Below, one piece after another: positions 49,373-57,214 of a stretch of 64,000 nucleotides of DNA (within the stretch, counting starts at the first letter, position 1; the number at the start of each line of letters is the position of its first letter). The notes below the pieces were generated by a model. The model made no database searches. It worked only from the letters and a program-made list of their open reading frames with translations, and was not told the DNA's origin. A program made the translations under genes and the position numbers. The DNA comes from Corallococcus sp. AS-1-6 (GTDB lineage Bacteria; Myxococcota; Myxococcia; Myxococcales; Myxococcaceae): the NCBI RefSeq assembly GCF_020037015.1, contig NZ_JAIQDE010000014.1, positions 183,328 through 247,327 on the forward strand, written 5' to 3'.

Positions 49373-51160
49373 ATGCCACCGACAGCTTCCGGAACCCCCT
49401 ATCTGTTCTTCACGGGTAAGGGCGGAGTGGGCAAGACCTCGCTCGCCTGCGCGACGGCCATCCGGCTGGCGGACGCGGGCAGGCGCGTGCTGCTCGTCAG
49501 CACGGATCCGGCCTCCAATCTCGACGAGATGCTGGGAGTCGAGCTGTCGCGCCAGCCCAGGGACGTTCCCGGAGTCCCGGGCCTGATGGCGCTCAACATC
49601 GATCCCGAAGCCGCCGCTGACGCCTACCGGGAGCGGGTCCTCGAGCCCTTCCTCGGGCACGCCCCCGAGACGGAGGTGAAGAAGATCCGGGAGGAGCTGT
49701 CCGGCGCCTGCACCACGGAGATCGCCGCGTTCGACGAGTTCGCCGGGCTCCTCGAAGCCACGTGGCGCCAGCAGTTCGATCACGTCGTGTTCGACACGGC
49801 CCCCACGGGCCACACCCTGCGCCTGCTCAGCCTGCCCCGGGCCTGGACCGACTTCCTCGACAGCAACACCCGCGGCGCCTCCTGCCTCGGGCCCCACTCA
49901 GGGCTCACGATGCGGAGGGAGCGCTTCTCCACGGCCCTCGCCGCCCTCGCCGCTCCCCAGCTCACGACCGTCGTGCTCGTCACGCGGCCGGAGCGCGCGG
50001 CGCTTCAGGAGGCGGAGCGGACCGCGGCCGAGCTGCGCGCCTTGGGACTGGTCCACCAGCGCCTGGTCATCAACGGCGTCTTCCGGCCCACTGCCTCGTC
50101 GGATCCGATCGCCCTGGCCATCCGGGAGCGGGAGCAAGCCGCGCTCGCGCGCATGCCGCCAGCGCTCCGCTCACTGCCGGCCGAGCAGGTGCCGCTGCGG
50201 GCCTTCAACATGCTCGGCATCGAGCACCTCCGCGCCCTGCTCGACGATTCCCTCCAGCCTCCTCCGGCGCCCGGGCTCACGGCGACCCCGCCCCACCCCA
50301 CGGCCTCGCTCTCGGGGCTCATCGACGAACTCGCCGCGCCCGGCCATGGGTTCATCCTCGTCATGGGCAAGGGCGGCGTCGGGAAGACCACGCTCGCCTG
50401 CGCTATCGCCGCGGAGCTCGCCACGCGAGGCCACTCCGTCCACCTGAGCACCACGGATCCGGCCGCGCATGTCGCCTCGACGCTCGAAGGCTCTCTTCCG
50501 AACCTCCAGGTGAGCCGGATCGACCCCCGCGCCGAGACCCAGGCGTATATCGAGAAGACGCTGCGCCGCAGGGAGGCGGAGCTCGACGACGAGGGCCGCG
50601 CCCTGCTGCTGGAGGACCTGGCCTCCCCCTGCACCGAGGAGGTCGCCGTGTTCCACGCGTTCTCCCATCTCGTCTCCGAGGCGCGCACCTCGTTCGTGGT
50701 GCTCGACACGGCCCCGACGGGCCACACGCTCCTCCTGCTGGACGCCACCGGGGCCTACCACCGGCAACTGACGCGCAACCTGCCGCCAGAGCACCTGAAG
50801 CTCCTCACCCCGCTGATGCGCATGCGCGACCCGGCCTACACCCGCGTCCTCCTGGTCGCGCTCCCCGAGACAACGCCCGTGTCGGAGGCCGCGCACCTGC
50901 AAGAGGATCTCCGCCGCGCGGGCATCGAGCCGTGGGCGTGGATCATCAACAACAGCCTGCTCGCCACCGGCAGCCAGGACGCGCTCCTGCGCGAGCGGAT
51001 GCGAGCCGAGGCCGAGCAGGTGGCTCGGGTCGTGCGCGACCATGCCCGACGTGTCGCGCTCGTCCCGTGGATGGCCCGGGAGCCTGTCGGGCTGGAGCGG
51101 CTCCACGCCCTGGCAGCCCATCAAGCCCGGGGTGAGTCCCAGCCCCAGCCAGGGGGATGA
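49373..51160 (+). CDS. arsA: ArsA-type arsenite-translocating ATPase (two ATPase halves)
   Basis: The 595-aa soluble ATPase is a fused duplication. Each half has a deviant Walker A (GKGGVGKTSLACA near residue 15 and GKGGVGKTTLACA near 332), a STDPA/TTDPA switch and DTAPTGHTL. Cys residues in SGACTTEIAAFDEF, ASCLGPHSG and SPCTEEVAVF sit where ArsA binds arsenite. ArsA powers an arsenite carrier in the membrane; the Acr3 carrier is encoded on the opposite strand nearby. No arsD chaperone gene is present. The gene converges with arsC, with a single base between the stops. The ATG has only a distant GGGGGA (about 18 bases upstream), so expression may be low or leaderless. The length is that of typical two-domain ArsA. 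Confidence 0.92.
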   Translation: MPPTASGTPYLFFTGKGGVGKTSLACATAIRLADAGRRVLLVSTDPASNLDEMLGVELSRQPRDVPGVPGLMALNIDPEAAADAYRERVLEPFLGHAPETEVKKIREELSGACTTEIAAFDEFAGLLEATWRQQFDHVVFDTAPTGHTLRLLSLPRAWTDFLDSNTRGASCLGPHSGLTMRRERFSTALAALAAPQLTTVVLVTRPERAALQEAERTAAELRALGLVHQRLVINGVFRPTASSDPIALAIREREQAALARMPPALRSLPAEQVPLRAFNMLGIEHLRALLDDSLQPPPAPGLTATPPHPTASLSGLIDELAAPGHGFILVMGKGGVGKTTLACAIAAELATRGHSVHLSTTDPAAHVASTLEGSLPNLQVSRIDPRAETQAYIEKTLRRREAELDDEGRALLLEDLASPCTEEVAVFHAFSHLVSEARTSFVVLDTAPTGHTLLLLDATGAYHRQLTRNLPPEHLKLLTPLMRMRDPAYTRVLLVALPETTPVSEAAHLQEDLRRAGIEPWAWIINNSLLATGSQDALLRERMRAEAEQVARVVRDHARRVALVPWMAREPVGLERLHALAAHQARGESQPQPGG

Positions 51161-51161
51161 C

Positions 51162-51587
51162 TCAAACGCTCCGGGCTCCATCCGCCCGGCGCGCCCAGCC
51201 CTCGTGCTCCAGAAACGCCATGACGCGGGCGCGCACGTCATCGCGAATCTCGCGCACGCGCTCCACCGGCTTGCCCTTGGGGTCTTCCAGCGGCCAGTCA
51301 GCCCGCTTCAACCCCGGCACGTACGGGCAGGCGTCGCCGCACCCCATGGTGATGAGCCACTGAGCGCCCTGCGCCAGCTCGCCCGTGAGGCGCTGGGGCC
51401 GGGCGCCCGACAGGTCGACGCCCACCTCGGCCATGGCGGCCTGCACCTCGGGATGAACGCGCTCACCGGGCTGGGTCCCGGCGGAGACCGCACGCGCCCT
51501 GGCCGGGTCCACCAGGGCGTTGAAGAAGGCCGCAGCCATCTGCGAGCGGCCGGCGTTGTGGACACAGGCGAAGATGACCGTGTTCAT
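51162..51587 (-). CDS. arsC: Arsenate reductase, low-molecular-weight phosphatase type
   Basis: The 141-aa protein has the LMW-PTPase P-loop CVHNAGRSQ (C-x5-R, from about residue 8) and a second Cys region TMGCGDACPY carrying the resolving cysteines of the thioredoxin-coupled ArsC family, then WPLEDPKGK with the catalytic Asp. It reduces arsenate to arsenite in the cytoplasm. Its ATG overlaps the TGA of acr3 by two bases (ATGA), so it is translated with that gene as the last gene of an arsR-acr3-arsC operon. Confidence 0.93.
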   Translation of the reverse strand: MNTVIFACVHNAGRSQMAAAFFNALVDPARARAVSAGTQPGERVHPEVQAAMAEVGVDLSGARPQRLTGELAQGAQWLITMGCGDACPYVPGLKRADWPLEDPKGKPVERVREIRDDVRARVMAFLEHEGWARRADGARSV

Positions 51588-52708
51588 CGCGAGGACCCCG
51601 AGGGAGGAGGCGAGGTGTTGTCGAAGCGGCGGGGCAGCACGGCGTCACGGGCCTCGGGGAAGAGCCGCCGCCTGAGCCACAGCGACAGGTAGACGAGCGC
51701 GATGAGGGCGGGCACCTCGATGAGCGGTCCGACCACCCCCGCCAGAGCCTCCCCCGAGGCCATGCCGAACACGCCCACCGCCACCGCGATGGCCAGCTCG
51801 AAGTTGTTGCCGGCCGCGGTGAAGGACAGTGACGCCGTCTCCTCGTAGGTGAAGCCCAGCCGGCGCGAGAGCATGAAGGCGCTGGTGAACATGACGGCGA
51901 AGTAGACGACCAGCGGGATGCTGATGCGCACCACGTCCAGCGGCAGGCGGGTGATCTTCTCGCCCTGCATCGCGAACATCAGGACGATGGTGTAGAGCAG
52001 GCCGACGAGCGCGGTGGGGCCCAGGCGCGGCAGGAAGCGCTGCTCGTACCACGCTTCGCCCTTGAGCCGGGTGAGGCCGATGCGCGTCAGCGCTCCGGCC
52101 ACCAGGGGCACGCCCAGGAAGATGAGCACGCTCCTGGCGATGCTCCCCATGGACACGTCGAACGCGGTGACATCCGCGCCCAGCCAGCCCGGGATGACCG
52201 TGAGGAAGAGCCAGCCCAGCACCGAGTAGAAGAGAATCTGGAAGATGGAGTTGAGGGCCACCAGGACGGCGGCCACCTCGTTGCTGCCGCACGCGAGCAT
52301 GTTCCAGATGAGGACCATGGCGATGCAGCGCGCCAGCCCGATGAGGACCAGGCCGTTGCGGTAGTGCGGCAGGTCCGGCAGGAAGAGCCAGGCCAGCGCG
52401 AACATCAGCACCGGCCCCACCAGCCAGTTGAGCACCAGCGAGAGGGTGAAGAGCTTGCCGCGCGTGCGCAGCCGGCCCAGCTCGCCGTAGCGCACCTTCG
52501 CCAGCACCGGGTACATCATCCACAAAAGGCCGATGGCGATGGGCAGCGACACGGTATCCAGCTTCACCGTGTCCAGCCGGGCACCCAGGTCCGGAAAGGC
52601 GCGGCCCAGACCGATGCCCAGGCCCATGGCGGCGAAGATCCACACCGGCAGGAACCGGTCGATGACGGAGAGCTTCTTGACGATGCTGGAAGAGGGCGCG
52701 GCGGTCAT
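51584..52708 (-). CDS. acr3: Acr3-family arsenite efflux permease
   Basis: The inner-membrane protein (374 aa from this start) has about ten hydrophobic helices. The family signature ARCIAMVLIWNMLACGSNE holds the conserved Cys needed for arsenite transport, followed by VALNSIFQI; near the end FTAAGNNFELAIAV is also typical of Acr3. It exports arsenite, alone or with ArsA. The start at 52708 is chosen because the conserved IDRFLPVWIF opening lies just after it; the longer open frame to 52852 would run into arsR. No strong ribosome site is seen. The gap to arsR is 35 bases. Confidence 0.92.
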   Translation of the reverse strand: MTAAPSSSIVKKLSVIDRFLPVWIFAAMGLGIGLGRAFPDLGARLDTVKLDTVSLPIAIGLLWMMYPVLAKVRYGELGRLRTRGKLFTLSLVLNWLVGPVLMFALAWLFLPDLPHYRNGLVLIGLARCIAMVLIWNMLACGSNEVAAVLVALNSIFQILFYSVLGWLFLTVIPGWLGADVTAFDVSMGSIARSVLIFLGVPLVAGALTRIGLTRLKGEAWYEQRFLPRLGPTALVGLLYTIVLMFAMQGEKITRLPLDVVRISIPLVVYFAVMFTSAFMLSRRLGFTYEETASLSFTAAGNNFELAIAVAVGVFGMASGEALAGVVGPLIEVPALIALVYLSLWLRRRLFPEARDAVLPRRFDNTSPPPSGSSR

Positions 52709-52743
52709 GGGGAACAGGGGCAAAGGGGCAAGAGGTCCGTGAG

Positions 52744-53109
52744 CTACCGGCAGGCGTTGGGGCCGCGGGTCTTGAGGAGGCGCGCCACGTCCTCGCGGAG
52801 CACGTCGTGCCTGGAGAAGGCGGCGACCAGCGCCTTGAGCTGCGCCCTGCACACCTCGTCCATCTGCGGGGCCAGCCGGTAGTAGACCCAGCTCGCGTCA
52901 CGGCGCGCTTCGACGACGCCAGCGTTCTTGAGCACGGCGAGCTGGCGGGAGGTGTTCGACTGCGTCAGCCCGAGAGCAGACTCGAAGTGGCAGACGCACA
53001 GCTCCCCGTGGCTGAGCAGCGCGACGATGCGCAGGCGCGTCTCGTCCCCCAGCGCCTTGAAGAGGCGGGTGGCGGAACGGACCTCCAAGGACGTGATGGC
53101 GGCCGACAT
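52744..53109 (-). CDS. arsR: ArsR-type arsenite-responsive repressor
   Basis: This 121-aa winged-helix repressor has the arsenite-binding pair in ELCVCHF (alpha3 site) and a recognition helix around LTQSNTSRQLAVLKNAGVV. Without arsenite it should dimerise and block its own operon; arsenite binding to the cysteines releases it. It is the first gene of arsR-acr3-arsC. A perfect inverted repeat lies six bases before its ATG. The glycosyltransferase upstream is on the same strand, so read-through from there is possible. Confidence 0.93.
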   Translation of the reverse strand: MSAAITSLEVRSATRLFKALGDETRLRIVALLSHGELCVCHFESALGLTQSNTSRQLAVLKNAGVVEARRDASWVYYRLAPQMDEVCRAQLKALVAAFSRHDVLREDVARLLKTRGPNACR

Positions 53110-53115
53110 GACGGC

Positions 53116-53139
53116 ATCACGATATTGGAATGTCGTGAT
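53116..53139 (-). promoter_or_regulatory. Likely ArsR operator
   Basis: ATCACGA (53116-53122) and TCGTGAT (53133-53139) form an exact seven-base inverted repeat with a ten-base AT-rich spacer, directly upstream of arsR. The position and symmetry fit an ArsR dimer site. It is so close to the ATG that the transcript must be nearly leaderless if this is also the promoter. Confidence 0.6.
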
Positions 53140-53171
53140 TCCGCAACCCCGGGTGCTGTGACAGTGATGTG

Positions 53172-54494
53172 TCAGCTCCCGGTTGCCTGGGGCTGAGCCG
53201 GGGCAGCCGGCCCTCCATGCGCTCGCCGGCCGATGAACGCCTCGATGGGGCCCGCGGCCTCGCGCGTCTGCTCGGACTGGAGGAAGTGCGTCCGCAGTTG
53301 CTCACAGGCCTGCTTGCAGGCCGGATCCTTCAGGACGCCATCGAGCGCGGCGAGCAGGCGATCCGCGGTGAAGTCGCGGGGCGCGATGGTCCGGCCCACC
53401 CCGTGGAGCTCGACCAACCGCCCGATGTCCGGCTGATCGAACTGGAGCGGGATGGAGACCATGGGCACGCCGAACGCGATGCACTCCTTCACGCTGTTCG
53501 TGCCGGCGTGGTTCACCATCACCGCCGCCTTGCGCAGCAGCCCCAGTTGCGGCGCGACCTTCACGGCGATGACCCCGGGAGGCACGTCGAACATCGACGG
53601 CTCCATCGACGAACCCACCGCGATGACGAACTGGAGGTCCGGACGCCGCCCCGCCGCCAGGAAGGCCTCGCGGAGGATGCGCAGGTTGTGCGCGGAAGTC
53701 GCCGCGAGCGTCCCGAGCGCGAAGAAGACCAGCGGACGGTCCCCACTCAACCGCTCCCAGGGGAAGTCGGGCTCGCGGCGGTCGCGGTCGATGCACGGCT
53801 CGATGTAGCAGTATTCGCCCGGGGCGCTCGGCACGCGGACCTCCGCGAACTCGCGCGGGCACAGCAGCAGCTCCGGAGACAGCGCGCGATCCAGCGCGGG
53901 CATGCCCCGGGCCTCCTTCAGCGGATAGCGGTGCTTGCGCGCGAGCGCCAGCAACGAGGGGCGCAGGCGCGGAAAGAACCCGAGCGCCGTGAGGAGCCGC
54001 TCGCCCGGCATCGCGCCGCCGCGCCCCGGCCCCCGCTCCGCCCCGGCCTCGCGCGGGATGAGCTCCGGAGGAATCGTCACGTTCATCTGGAGCACCGGGA
54101 TGCCCAGGCCATGCCCGATGACGGACAGGTGCCGGAGCTTCTCGTCACAGATGAGCAGGTCCGGCCGCAGCGCTCGCAGGGTGTCATCCACCTCCCCGTC
54201 CACCATCCGCTGGAGGGCCTGGTTGAAGCGAGCGGCCTGGGTGCGCAGGAACCACAAGAGCCGGGGGCCCTTCAGCCGCGCCGCCGTCGCGCGCAGCTCG
54301 CTCAGCTTCCCCTTGGGGAAGACGTCCGCGAACAGGGGCGTGAACTCGAAGCCCTCCGCGCGCACCTCGTCCTCCAGCTCCAGGATGCCCAGGTAGTGCA
54401 CCCGGTGCCCCCGCCCCTGGAGCGACCGGGCGATTCGCAGGCTGGGATTGACGTGACCCGGCACGGGCAGGGGCGCGAGGACGATGGTGGCCAT
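53172..54494 (-). CDS. GT1 family (MGT/UGT-like) glycosyltransferase
   Basis: The 440-aa GT-B enzyme is the same length as its paralogue at 12637-13959. It shares the opening VLAPLPVPGHVNPSL, the PDFPWERL linker and the donor-binding loop VNHAGTNSVKECIAFGVPMV followed by FDQPDIG. The acceptor half differs more than the donor half, as expected if both use a similar sugar but different acceptors or positions. It likely glycosylates the peptide product. It is transcribed away from the racemase gene; the 90-base gap between them is AT-rich and probably holds both promoters. The ATG at 54494 follows a weak ribosome site. Confidence 0.9.
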   Translation of the reverse strand: MATIVLAPLPVPGHVNPSLRIARSLQGRGHRVHYLGILELEDEVRAEGFEFTPLFADVFPKGKLSELRATAARLKGPRLLWFLRTQAARFNQALQRMVDGEVDDTLRALRPDLLICDEKLRHLSVIGHGLGIPVLQMNVTIPPELIPREAGAERGPGRGGAMPGERLLTALGFFPRLRPSLLALARKHRYPLKEARGMPALDRALSPELLLCPREFAEVRVPSAPGEYCYIEPCIDRDRREPDFPWERLSGDRPLVFFALGTLAATSAHNLRILREAFLAAGRRPDLQFVIAVGSSMEPSMFDVPPGVIAVKVAPQLGLLRKAAVMVNHAGTNSVKECIAFGVPMVSIPLQFDQPDIGRLVELHGVGRTIAPRDFTADRLLAALDGVLKDPACKQACEQLRTHFLQSEQTREAAGPIEAFIGRRAHGGPAAPAQPQATGS

Positions 54495-54584
54495 GGAGCA
54501 CTTTCGGGCGTGAGAACGCCCAATCCGGTTTATCAGGTGCTTTTATCTTGGAAATATTGTAAAACAAGCCAGCTAGGATCTCCC

Positions 54585-55361
54585 GTGAGCCACTCCTTGG
54601 ACATCGCGCCAGTTCAGCCCATCCGCACACCGGCCTGGGACGTCGACGGGGTCCCGGCTCCCAGGGAGCTGCTGGGCATCGTCGGAGGACTCGGGCCCCT
54701 GGCCTCCGCGGAGTTCCTGAAGACCATCTACGAGGAGAACCCCTTCGAGCTGGAGCAGGAGGGGCCCGCGTGCATCCTCCTGTCCTACCCGAACGTGCCG
54801 GATCGCACGCAGGCCATCCTGCGCGGCGAGGAGACGGCGGTCGTGCGGTGGCTCGAAGGCGTCATGGGCCGGCTGCGGTCGCTCGGCGCCCAGCGCATCG
54901 TGATTGCATGTGTCACCATGCATCACTTCCTGGGATACGTCTCCCCCGCGCTGCGTGAGCTCACGGTGTCCCTCGTGGACATGGTGCTCGACGAGGTCAT
55001 CGCGTCCGGGAAGCGCTGGCTCATCCTCTCCAGCCAGGGCACGCGCACCGCGCGCGTCTTCGAGCGCAACGAGCGCTGGCGCGCGGCGGAGCCGCACCTG
55101 CACTGGACCACGCCCGAGGAGCAGGCGGAGCTGCACGAGGTCATCTACCGGCTCAAGAAGCACGGGGACGCCACCGAGGCGACCGCGCTGTGCGAGCGGC
55201 TGGTCCGCACCCACGACGTGGACGGCTTCATCGCGGGCTGCACGGAGCTGCACCTCGTCACGCGCCAACTGCGCACGCTGCCTCCGGAGGAGCGGGTGCG
55301 GAGCATCGACCCGCTCTTCCTCGTGGCGAACCGCATGCCGGGCCGGCGTCAGCCGGCCTGA
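54585..55361 (+). CDS. Aspartate/glutamate racemase family protein
   Basis: The 258-aa protein of the cofactor-independent Asp/Glu/hydantoin racemase family begins LLGIVGGLGPLASAEFL. Both catalytic cysteines are present: the first in IACVTMHHF and the second in AGCTELHLV. These enzymes interconvert L- and D-Asp or Glu in the cytoplasm. The NRPS has no epimerisation domain, so a free-standing racemase could supply a D-amino acid as building block; it could also serve cell-wall metabolism. The start is a GTG at 54585 with AGGATC upstream, in an AT-rich promoter region shared with the divergent glycosyltransferase gene. It converges with the hydroxylase gene, with 20 bases between the stops. Confidence 0.88.
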   Translation: MSHSLDIAPVQPIRTPAWDVDGVPAPRELLGIVGGLGPLASAEFLKTIYEENPFELEQEGPACILLSYPNVPDRTQAILRGEETAVVRWLEGVMGRLRSLGAQRIVIACVTMHHFLGYVSPALRELTVSLVDMVLDEVIASGKRWLILSSQGTRTARVFERNERWRAAEPHLHWTTPEEQAELHEVIYRLKKHGDATEATALCERLVRTHDVDGFIAGCTELHLVTRQLRTLPPEERVRSIDPLFLVANRMPGRRQPA

Positions 55362-55381
55362 GCGCGGCGCCGGCCCTCCGC

Positions 55382-56113
55382 TCAGTTGAGGAAGGCCTTC
55401 CAGGACGACATGAGGAACGTGAGCGCCTGACGCTCGACCTCGCTGAGGTCCGGATGCCAGGTGTCGACGAGGAGGACGGCCCGGAAGCGGTCGGAGTCGT
55501 TGCGGACCTCGTGCTCGAAGGAGTCGTCGAACACGATGCAACGGCCCTCCTCCCAGCCGCGCGTCTCGCTGCCGACGCGCATCTCGCAGTCCGGGGGAAC
55601 GACGAGCCCCAGGTGGCACCGGATGCGGGTGTTGGTGAAGCCGCAGTGGGGCTTCACCTGCGTCCCCGGGGCCATGACGGAGAAGTAGGCCATGCCCGCC
55701 ACCTCGATGCCCGGCACGTGCGAGAGCGCCCGGGTGGTGTTGGGGCACGACGCCTGGTTCTCCGCGAACCGGTGGCCCGTGTTGAAGAAGTAGAACGTGT
55801 CCCACTTGCCGCGGACCGCGAGCATGCGGGACTCGGGGTGGGTGCTCAGGCTGCCGTACTGCTCCAGCAGCTCCGCGCGGATGGAGGGAAAGGCCTGCTC
55901 CAGCGCCGCGACGAAGGCGTAGCGCTGCGGGTCGTGCCACGGCTTCGCCTCCAGCCCCGGGCACATCATCACGGGGTTCTGGAGCGGCGCGCCGCGGACC
56001 TCCGCCGAGGACAGCCCCTCCACCAGTCGCGCGATCTTCGCGGGCTCGATCTCACGCTGCTGCGCCCAGTTCTTCAGCGCCATCAAACTCGCGGCTCGGG
56101 GATCCATTGGCAT
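55382..56113 (-). CDS. Aspartyl/asparaginyl beta-hydroxylase family dioxygenase
   Basis: The protein (243 aa from this start) belongs to the non-haem iron, 2-oxoglutarate-dependent AspH family. It has VKPHCGFTNTRIRCHLGL, where the first His begins the iron site and Arg binds 2-oxoglutarate, and IVFDDSFEHEVRN, which holds the second His. In NRPS clusters such enzymes (for example SyrP) add a beta-hydroxyl to carrier-bound Asp or Asn. NRPS module 3 is predicted to load Asn, a good match. The start at 56113 has a GGAG about ten bases upstream; 56107 and 56140 are alternatives. It is divergent from the sulfotransferase gene across an AT-rich gap. Confidence 0.88.
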   Translation of the reverse strand: MPMDPRAASLMALKNWAQQREIEPAKIARLVEGLSSAEVRGAPLQNPVMMCPGLEAKPWHDPQRYAFVAALEQAFPSIRAELLEQYGSLSTHPESRMLAVRGKWDTFYFFNTGHRFAENQASCPNTTRALSHVPGIEVAGMAYFSVMAPGTQVKPHCGFTNTRIRCHLGLVVPPDCEMRVGSETRGWEEGRCIVFDDSFEHEVRNDSDRFRAVLLVDTWHPDLSEVERQALTFLMSSWKAFLN

Positions 56114-56234
56114 GGCTTTGTGTCTCCGGAGAGGCGCCATCCTGACTGGTGGCTGGGAGACAAATCAACAAAATCCAACAACACCAACTAAACAAGTTTA
56201 TCTAGATTATCCGGAACGCTTGCCAGGGGACCGA

Positions 56235-57086
56235 GTGAACATCGCCAAGCCGCGCGCTTCCCGAACAGGGCCTGGGTGGAGGCTCCGGCTGAAGTACCAA
56301 TGGGCGGGCCTGCGGGGGGCCTACGCGTGGTTCCGGGCGCGGTACGTCCTGCTCAAGCCGCTGCCCGGCGACATCTACGTCGCGACCGCGGCGAAGGCCG
56401 GGACGACGTGGATGCAACAGATTGTCTTTCAATTGCTGCACGAGGGACGCGGCGAGTTCGAACACATCCAGGACGTGTCGCCCTTCCTGGACACGCTGGG
56501 GACGAAGCCGGAGGGCCGGGCGCTGCTGGCCGCGCTGCCGTCGCCGCGGATCATCAAGACGCACCAGAACCACGCGCTCTTGAGGCCCCCGGCCAGCAGC
56601 CGGATCCTCTACGTCACGCGGGCGGCCTCCGACAGCCTGCTCTCCTACTACCACCAGCAGGTCCTCCGTCAGGGAGGGAGCCAGGACTTCGGGCAGTACC
56701 TCCAGGGGGCGCTGCGGCACAACGGCTGGTCATCGCATCTGCGGTCGTGGTGGCCGCACCGCCAGGACCCGAACGTCCTGCACGTGCGCTACGCGGACCT
56801 GGTCGCGAACCGGGAGCGAGAGTGCCGGCGCATCGCTACGTTCCTGGGCCTGCGGCTGGAGGACGCGTGGCTTCCAAGCATCCTGGAGAAGACGAGCTTC
56901 GACTACATGAAGCGGAACACCCACCGCTTCGACCCGCTCCGGGGCAGGCCGGAGCGTGGCAGCTTCATCCGCGAGGGGAAGGTGGGCAGCGGTCAGGGCG
57001 CGCTCGACCCGGAGCACCAGGCCCTGCTGGAGCAGGCGCTGGCGCCGCTGTACCGCGAGCTGGGCATTCAAGGCGGCGAGGTCTGA
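56235..57086 (+). CDS. Sulfotransferase (PAPS-dependent)
   Basis: The 283-aa cytoplasmic sulfotransferase has the 5'-phosphosulfate loop YVATAAKAGTTWMQQI and the 3'-phosphate site YVTRAASDSLLSYYHQ with the Arg and Ser that hold PAPS. The acceptor-side IIKTHQNH provides the catalytic His, and the C-terminal loop includes RGSFIREGKVG, matching the RxGxxGxW-like end motif of SULT enzymes. It should move sulfate onto a hydroxyl of a small molecule, such as a Tyr phenol, a beta-hydroxyl or a sugar of the peptide. The GTG at 56235 has a GGGGA close upstream. An earlier ATG at 56112 would run through the AT-rich promoter gap and is unlikely. Confidence 0.9.
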   Translation: MNIAKPRASRTGPGWRLRLKYQWAGLRGAYAWFRARYVLLKPLPGDIYVATAAKAGTTWMQQIVFQLLHEGRGEFEHIQDVSPFLDTLGTKPEGRALLAALPSPRIIKTHQNHALLRPPASSRILYVTRAASDSLLSYYHQQVLRQGGSQDFGQYLQGALRHNGWSSHLRSWWPHRQDPNVLHVRYADLVANRERECRRIATFLGLRLEDAWLPSILEKTSFDYMKRNTHRFDPLRGRPERGSFIREGKVGSGQGALDPEHQALLEQALAPLYRELGIQGGEV

Positions 57087-57214
57087 AGCTGAGGCCAGGC
57101 CGTGGGCCGCCCACCTGTTGACCAGGCGGCGCAGCGCCCAGGTCCCGCCACCCCTTGCCTGGGGCCTGTCCGCTGTCGGCCACGGACCGCATCGTTCTCC
57201 AGGGGAAGCGTGTG

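Noticed and set aside
49373..51160. ArsA as a nitrogenase-like or ParA-like ATPase for the cluster
   Set aside because: The duplicated halves, the DTAPTGHT signatures, the arsenite Cys residues and the adjacent arsR-acr3-arsC genes fit ArsA better.
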